In this document: one piece after another, positions 60,513-64,000 of the stretch | Numbering within the stretch: position 1 is the first letter of the stretch | How the letters are laid out: every line of letters starts with the position of its first letter | NCBI GenBank assembly: GCA_050179685.1 | Contig: JBFXEW010000002.1 | Coordinates: 1 to 64,000 of the forward strand | From: GWE2-40-63 sp050179685 | GTDB taxonomy: Bacteria > Bacteroidota > Bacteroidia > Bacteroidales > SZUA-534 | DNA length: 64,000 nt | Reading direction: 5' to 3' | Notes under the pieces: model-generated | The model's database searches: none | What the model saw: only the letters and a program-made list of their open reading frames with translations | What the model was told of the DNA's origin: nothing | Position numbers and translations under genes: made by a program

Positions 60513-62390
60513 ATGATCTTTAGCAAAAAATATACGCCACGATGGATCGTTTTCACCATTGACGTTTTTATTTGTGTCGCTTCAGTGGCGCTGGCCTATC
60601 TTCTTCGGTTCAATTTTCAGATTCCCGAAACCAACGTGGCTTCCTTATATTTTATTATCCCCTTTGTTGCAGTTATTCGCATCATCAGCTTTACCATAGG
60701 CCGCACCTATGCCGGAATAGTTCGCTACACCGGGATGAAAGATTCGCAACGGATTTTTATAACGGTTTTCCTGGGGAGTATATTTATTGTAATAAGTAAC
60801 ATCATTAGTTATTATTTCATAACCAAAGCCTTTATTGTTCCCTTATCGATAGTAATTATCGACTTTTTTACCACCGTATTTTTTATGACCTCGCTGCGTT
60901 GGCTGGTTAAAGCCGTTTTTTACGAACTTCGCAGCTCACCATTAAAGATTAAACGGGCAGCCATTTACGGAACCGGGCCTGCTGCAATGACCGTAAAAAC
61001 CACCCTTGAACAGGATTATGAAACCCGTTATAAAATAATCGGCTTTTTCGATGATGTAACCACGCGCTCGCGCAAGAAAGCTGAAGGAATTGACATATTG
61101 CCCATTTCGCGGATCGAAACCATTTTAAATAACCAGGAACTCGATTTTCTGGTTTTGGCCCGTCCGTTTGAAACGGTTGAAGAAAAAACCAATCTGGTTG
61201 AACTCTGCCTGAACAACAACGTTAGGGTATTAGCCGTTCCCAGTGTCGACAGTTGGATTAACGGTGAGCTGAGTTCCAAACAAATTCGCCAGGTAAAAAT
61301 CGAAGAATTGCTCGAACGCAATCCCATTCAGCTCGATGTGGCCCGCATTAACGAACAGGTTAAGGACAAAGTAGTATTGATAACCGGAGCTGCCGGTTCC
61401 ATTGGCAGCGAAATGGTTCGCCAACTTATAAAATTTGAACCCAAAAATCTGCTTTTGTTCGATCAGGCTGAAACACCGCTCTACGACATTGAGATGGAAC
61501 TCAGGGAGCAAAAACAATGCTTCAACTTCCAGATAATAATGGGAGATATAGCTGACCCGGTGCGGGTTGAAGAAGTATTCAGACGCTATAAACCCGAGAT
61601 AATTTTCCATGCAGCAGCATACAAGCACGTGCCCATGATGGAAAACAATCCGGCTGAAGCCATTAAAACCAATGTATTTGGAACCAGAACCATAGCTGAT
61701 ATGGCTGTAAAATACGGTGCCAAGCGCTTTGTAATGGTGTCGACTGATAAGGCAGTAAACCCGACCAATGTGATGGGCGCATCGAAACGTCTGGCCGAAA
61801 TATACATCCAGTCGTTGAATACTAAAGCTAAAACCGCATTTATTACCACCCGCTTTGGAAACGTACTGGGCTCAAATGGCTCGGTAATTCCGCGCTTTCG
61901 CAAACAAATTGAAGAAGGCGGCCCAATTACCGTTACGCATCCGCAAATTACCCGCTATTTCATGACCATTCCCGAAGCCTGTCAGCTGGTTTTGGAAGCA
62001 GGAGCCATGGGAACCGGAGGCGAGATATTCATCTTCGACATGGGTAAATCGGTTAAAATTGTCGATTTGGCGAAAAAGATGATTAAACTCTCGGGACTTC
62101 AACTGGGAAAAGATATTCAAATCAGCTTTACGGGATTACGTCCGGGTGAAAAACTTTACGAGGAATTACTGGCCGATAAAGAAAATACACTGCCAACGCA
62201 TCATCCGCAGATTATGATTGCCAAGGTTCGGAATTACGAATTCAACGAAGTAAAGATTCAAATGGAACAATTGATTGACCTGCTTAAGGAACAAAACCAT
62301 CTGAAGCTGGTCGATTCAATGAAAAGGATAGTTCCTGAGTTTATCAGTCAGAATTCCATTTACGAACAACTCGACAAACCGCTAGTTTAA
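60513..62390 (+). CDS. Membrane nucleotide-sugar 4,6-dehydratase/epimerase (FlaA1/CapD type)
   Basis: 625 residues from the ATG at 60513. Four N-terminal membrane helices (to about 140), a CoA-binding-like Rossmann domain (about 150-270), then an extended SDR domain: NAD motif ITGAAGSIGSE, AAYKHVPMMENNPAEA, and STDKAVNPTNVMGASKRLAE, where Met replaces the usual SDR Tyr as in the FlaA1/PglF 4,6-dehydratases. Likely acts on UDP-GlcNAc to start a deoxy-amino sugar for capsule, LPS or protein glycans. The substrate is not proven. Its 3' end overlaps the convergent rimM by 9 bp. Confidence 0.92.
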   Translation: MIFSKKYTPRWIVFTIDVFICVASVALAYLLRFNFQIPETNVASLYFIIPFVAVIRIISFTIGRTYAGIVRYTGMKDSQRIFITVFLGSIFIVISNIISYYFITKAFIVPLSIVIIDFFTTVFFMTSLRWLVKAVFYELRSSPLKIKRAAIYGTGPAAMTVKTTLEQDYETRYKIIGFFDDVTTRSRKKAEGIDILPISRIETILNNQELDFLVLARPFETVEEKTNLVELCLNNNVRVLAVPSVDSWINGELSSKQIRQVKIEELLERNPIQLDVARINEQVKDKVVLITGAAGSIGSEMVRQLIKFEPKNLLLFDQAETPLYDIEMELREQKQCFNFQIIMGDIADPVRVEEVFRRYKPEIIFHAAAYKHVPMMENNPAEAIKTNVFGTRTIADMAVKYGAKRFVMVSTDKAVNPTNVMGASKRLAEIYIQSLNTKAKTAFITTRFGNVLGSNGSVIPRFRKQIEEGGPITVTHPQITRYFMTIPEACQLVLEAGAMGTGGEIFIFDMGKSVKIVDLAKKMIKLSGLQLGKDIQISFTGLRPGEKLYEELLADKENTLPTHHPQIMIAKVRNYEFNEVKIQMEQLIDLLKEQNHLKLVDSMKRIVPEFISQNSIYEQLDKPLV

Positions 62391-62903
62391 ATCAATCAGT
62401 CCCTCGGGTAATTCAACAAGTATCTCTTTTGAAGAAGGATTAATACTCCGGATAAAATGGGAGTGAAAAGGTATGAGCTGTTCTCCCTTATTGGTTTCCA
62501 CAGCAAGTAAAGGATTCATTTTATTATCGAGAAAAGCAAGCACCTCGCCTACTGGTCCGGTATTTTCATCGACAAGTTGAAAACCTACCAAAAGCTCAGG
62601 TGTTTCCTGCAGGTTTTGCTCCGATAGCTGTATATTTTGGTTTGGAATTAAAACCGGAGCCTGAACCAGCTTCTTAGCCTGATTTTCAGTTTCAATCCAG
62701 TCGAAGGCAACACGAAAGCGTTCGTTGCTGACCGGAACCAGTGTTTTGATAAAAAAAGGAACCAGTAATCCCTCTAATTCGAGAAATACTGGTTCCTTAT
62801 AATTTTCTATTAATTCAGGATAGCTAACTTCCAGTATCAGTTCCCCATGAATTCCATGGGTTTTTATAATAGTACCGACCTGAAAACTATCGCTTTTTTG
62901 CAT
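62382..62903 (-). CDS. rimM: Ribosome maturation factor
   Basis: 173 residues. RimM N-terminal barrel (VGTIIKTHGIHGELILEV) and PRC-barrel half (LLVGFQLVDENTGPVGEVLAFLDN, LIPFHSHFI). Needed for 30S 3'-domain assembly and binds S19. Second gene after rpsP (7 bp), the usual rpsP-rimM pairing. The stop lies inside the last codons of the convergent dehydratase gene. Confidence 0.95.
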   Translation of the reverse strand: MQKSDSFQVGTIIKTHGIHGELILEVSYPELIENYKEPVFLELEGLLVPFFIKTLVPVSNERFRVAFDWIETENQAKKLVQAPVLIPNQNIQLSEQNLQETPELLVGFQLVDENTGPVGEVLAFLDNKMNPLLAVETNKGEQLIPFHSHFIRSINPSSKEILVELPEGLIDLN

Positions 62904-62910
62904 TCAAATA

Positions 62911-63564
62911 TTATGCTTCAGCAGTTTCGTCAGCTGGAGCATCACCTTCGGCTTTTGCTTCAGCGCTAGGAGCTTCTTCTACAGCAGGAGTTTCTTCAGC
63001 TTCGGCAACAGGTGCTTCCTCTACAGCTGGTGCTTCCTCAACTTCTGCAACTGGAGCTTCTTCTACTTCAGCTTCAGCATTTGCAGCAGCAGCTTCTTTA
63101 GCTAATGCAGCTGATTTTTCGGCTAATGCTTTAGCCCGCTCATCATTCACTTTTTTCTCAGCCTCTAAACGCGACTTAAGTGAAGTAGATTTATCAGCTT
63201 TCAACTGGTCAATTTTTGCCTGAATTTTCGACTGTTTGTCGGCCATCCATGCTTCAAATTTTTGCTCGGCAGCAGCTTCATCAAAAGCGCCCTTTTTAAC
63301 TCCCTCGAGTAAGTGTTTTTTCATTAAAACTCCTTGGTACGAAAGGATTGATTTTGCGGTGTCAGAAGGTTGCGCACCGTTTTGTAGCCAATGCAATGCC
63401 CGGTCGAAGTTAAGTTCAATAGTAGCAGGATTTGTGTTAGGATTGTAACTACCTAATCTCTCTATGAACTTACCATCTCGTGGCGCCCTGCTATCGGCTG
63501 CAATAATGTGGTAATAAGCGTTGCGCTTTCTACCATGTCTTGCTAATCTGATTCTTACAGGCAT
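62911..63564 (-). CDS. rpsP: 30S ribosomal protein S16 with long acidic C-terminal extension
   Basis: 217 residues. The first about 80 are ordinary bS16 (MPVRIRLARHGRKRNAYYHI, DSRAPRDGKFIERLGSYNP, GAQPSDTAKSIL). Residues about 95-145 are a charged helical linker (QSKIQAKIDQLKADK), and about 150-217 are an Ala/Glu/Pro repeat tail (AVEEAPVAEAEETPAVEEAP type). bS16 is normally 80-90 residues in E. coli; extended forms are common in Bacteroidota, but the tail here is highly repetitive. Confidence 0.96.
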   Translation of the reverse strand: MPVRIRLARHGRKRNAYYHIIAADSRAPRDGKFIERLGSYNPNTNPATIELNFDRALHWLQNGAQPSDTAKSILSYQGVLMKKHLLEGVKKGAFDEAAAEQKFEAWMADKQSKIQAKIDQLKADKSTSLKSRLEAEKKVNDERAKALAEKSAALAKEAAAANAEAEVEEAPVAEVEEAPAVEEAPVAEAEETPAVEEAPSAEAKAEGDAPADETAEA

Positions 63565-63599
63565 AAATTTAATTTTAAATTGTTATTATTTCGAGGCTG

Positions 63600-63628
63600 C
63601 AAAGATAATATTTATTTTAACATTCAAA
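63600..63628 (-). promoter_or_regulatory. Promoter of rpsP-rimM
   Basis: On the minus strand TTTG (63625-63628), 17 bp, then TATCTTTG (63600-63607), a full -7 match, 35 bp before the rpsP ATG. The spacer is about 2 bp shorter than typical. Confidence 0.5.
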
Positions 63629-63742
63629 ACCCCGCTTTACTACTTTTTTTATTTGGTGTTAAGCTTATTAGATATCCTGCTAATTTACATCACAATTGCC
63701 ACAACAACATATAAGAGTTGGGCTCAAATCGGATAGAAATAC

Positions 63743-63750
63743 TATTTTTG
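63743..63750 (+). promoter_or_regulatory. -7 element of the terminal membrane gene
   Basis: TATTTTTG, full TAnnTTTG match, 13 bp before the ATG at 63764; GTTG lies 22 bp upstream (63717-63720). Confidence 0.4.
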
Positions 63751-63763
63751 TATAAAAAAATTC

Positions 63764-64000
63764 ATGATTCGTTTAATTGCCCTCTTAATCTCGATCACCT
63801 TGCAATTGGTCGCTGCCATTTTTGCCTTACGGCTGATGCGTGTGACCAAATACCGGGCTTCGTGGGTGCTAATTTCGCTGGGATTCTTACTTACGGCCAT
63901 CAAACGAACCATTAAGCTAATTCAGTTTCTCGATGATGACTTCTCGTTTTACCTTACCATGGCCGACGATTGGCTGGGTGTAATTATCTCTTTCTTATTT
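63764..64000 (+). CDS. N-terminus of a membrane protein, cut by window edge
   Basis: 79 codons are open to the end of the window. MIRLIALLISITLQLVAAIF is a membrane helix, WVLISLGFLLTAIKRTIKL a second, and WLGVIISFLF starts a third. The short loops and Arg/Lys-rich edges resemble the sensor part of PAS-histidine kinases of Bacteroidota, but no catalytic domain is in view. Confidence 0.75.
   Translation, partial: MIRLIALLISITLQLVAAIFALRLMRVTKYRASWVLISLGFLLTAIKRTIKLIQFLDDDFSFYLTMADDWLGVIISFLF

Noticed and set aside
1..64000. tRNA, rRNA or tmRNA genes
   Set aside because: No segment with the conserved tRNA T-loop/acceptor pattern or rRNA core sequences was noticed on reading; a covariance-model scan would be decisive.

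Overview
The window is a stretch of Bacteroidota chromosome. Evidence for this is the SusC/SusD pairs, the type IX secretion (Por) C-terminal domains on two secreted proteins, lipoproteins with acidic residues right after the lipobox cysteine, the fused MurF-alanine racemase, and TAnnTTTG-type -7 promoter elements upstream of many genes. The dispersed palindromic and TTAATTG-type repeats would fit a marine or sediment Bacteroidales such as the Marinilabiliales/Prolixibacteraceae, but that placement is an inference from style, not a search.

Positions 1-31600 are dominated by an alpha-glucan (starch/maltodextrin) utilisation locus. On the minus strand are a T9SS-exported CotH-like protein, a T9SS-exported GH13 amylase, and two complete susC-susD-susE operons in tandem. 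Next comes a LacI-family regulator, followed on the plus strand by an MFS sugar transporter, beta-phosphoglucomutase, GH65 maltose phosphorylase, a lipoprotein GH13 enzyme, a secreted esterase-like hydrolase and a SusA-like GH13 neopullulanase. The implied route is surface cleavage, SusCD import, periplasmic trimming, MFS uptake of maltose, and phosphorolysis to glucose plus beta-glucose 1-phosphate and then glucose 6-phosphate.

The most interesting signal is regulatory. The amylase and both susC genes carry the same bipartite upstream element: a CG-centred palindrome related to CGTTTTCGCAAACG, and a second palindrome related to ATGTTGAATAACAT centred exactly 21 bp further upstream. In all three the first palindrome is centred exactly 59.5 bp from the end of a -7-like element. 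This looks like a small regulon of the adjacent LacI protein, probably working by activation.

Positions 31600-52400 are mostly housekeeping: an ArsR-like regulator, a LytTR response regulator, rsmI, an acidic protein of unknown function, tdk, murF-alr, a methyltransferase, a free methionine-R-sulfoxide reductase, a saccharopine dehydrogenase-like enzyme, three consecutive DUF3857/transglutaminase-like proteins, a DUF58 protein, trxA, and a DnaE with an N-terminal proofreading exonuclease domain.

Positions 52400-64000 hold a small outer-membrane barrel protein, a 1.5 kb gene-free repeat region (41-bp tandem array, long palindromes, TTAATTG tracts), an ECF sigma factor with a membrane partner, the rsfS-ftsH-DUF2007-cdsA-psd cluster, a 56-residue two-cluster ferredoxin, a FlaA1/CapD-type nucleotide-sugar dehydratase, the rpsP-rimM pair, and the start of a membrane protein cut by the window edge. 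No rRNA, tRNA or CRISPR array was seen. A C-terminal remnant resembling a transposase lies at the very left edge.
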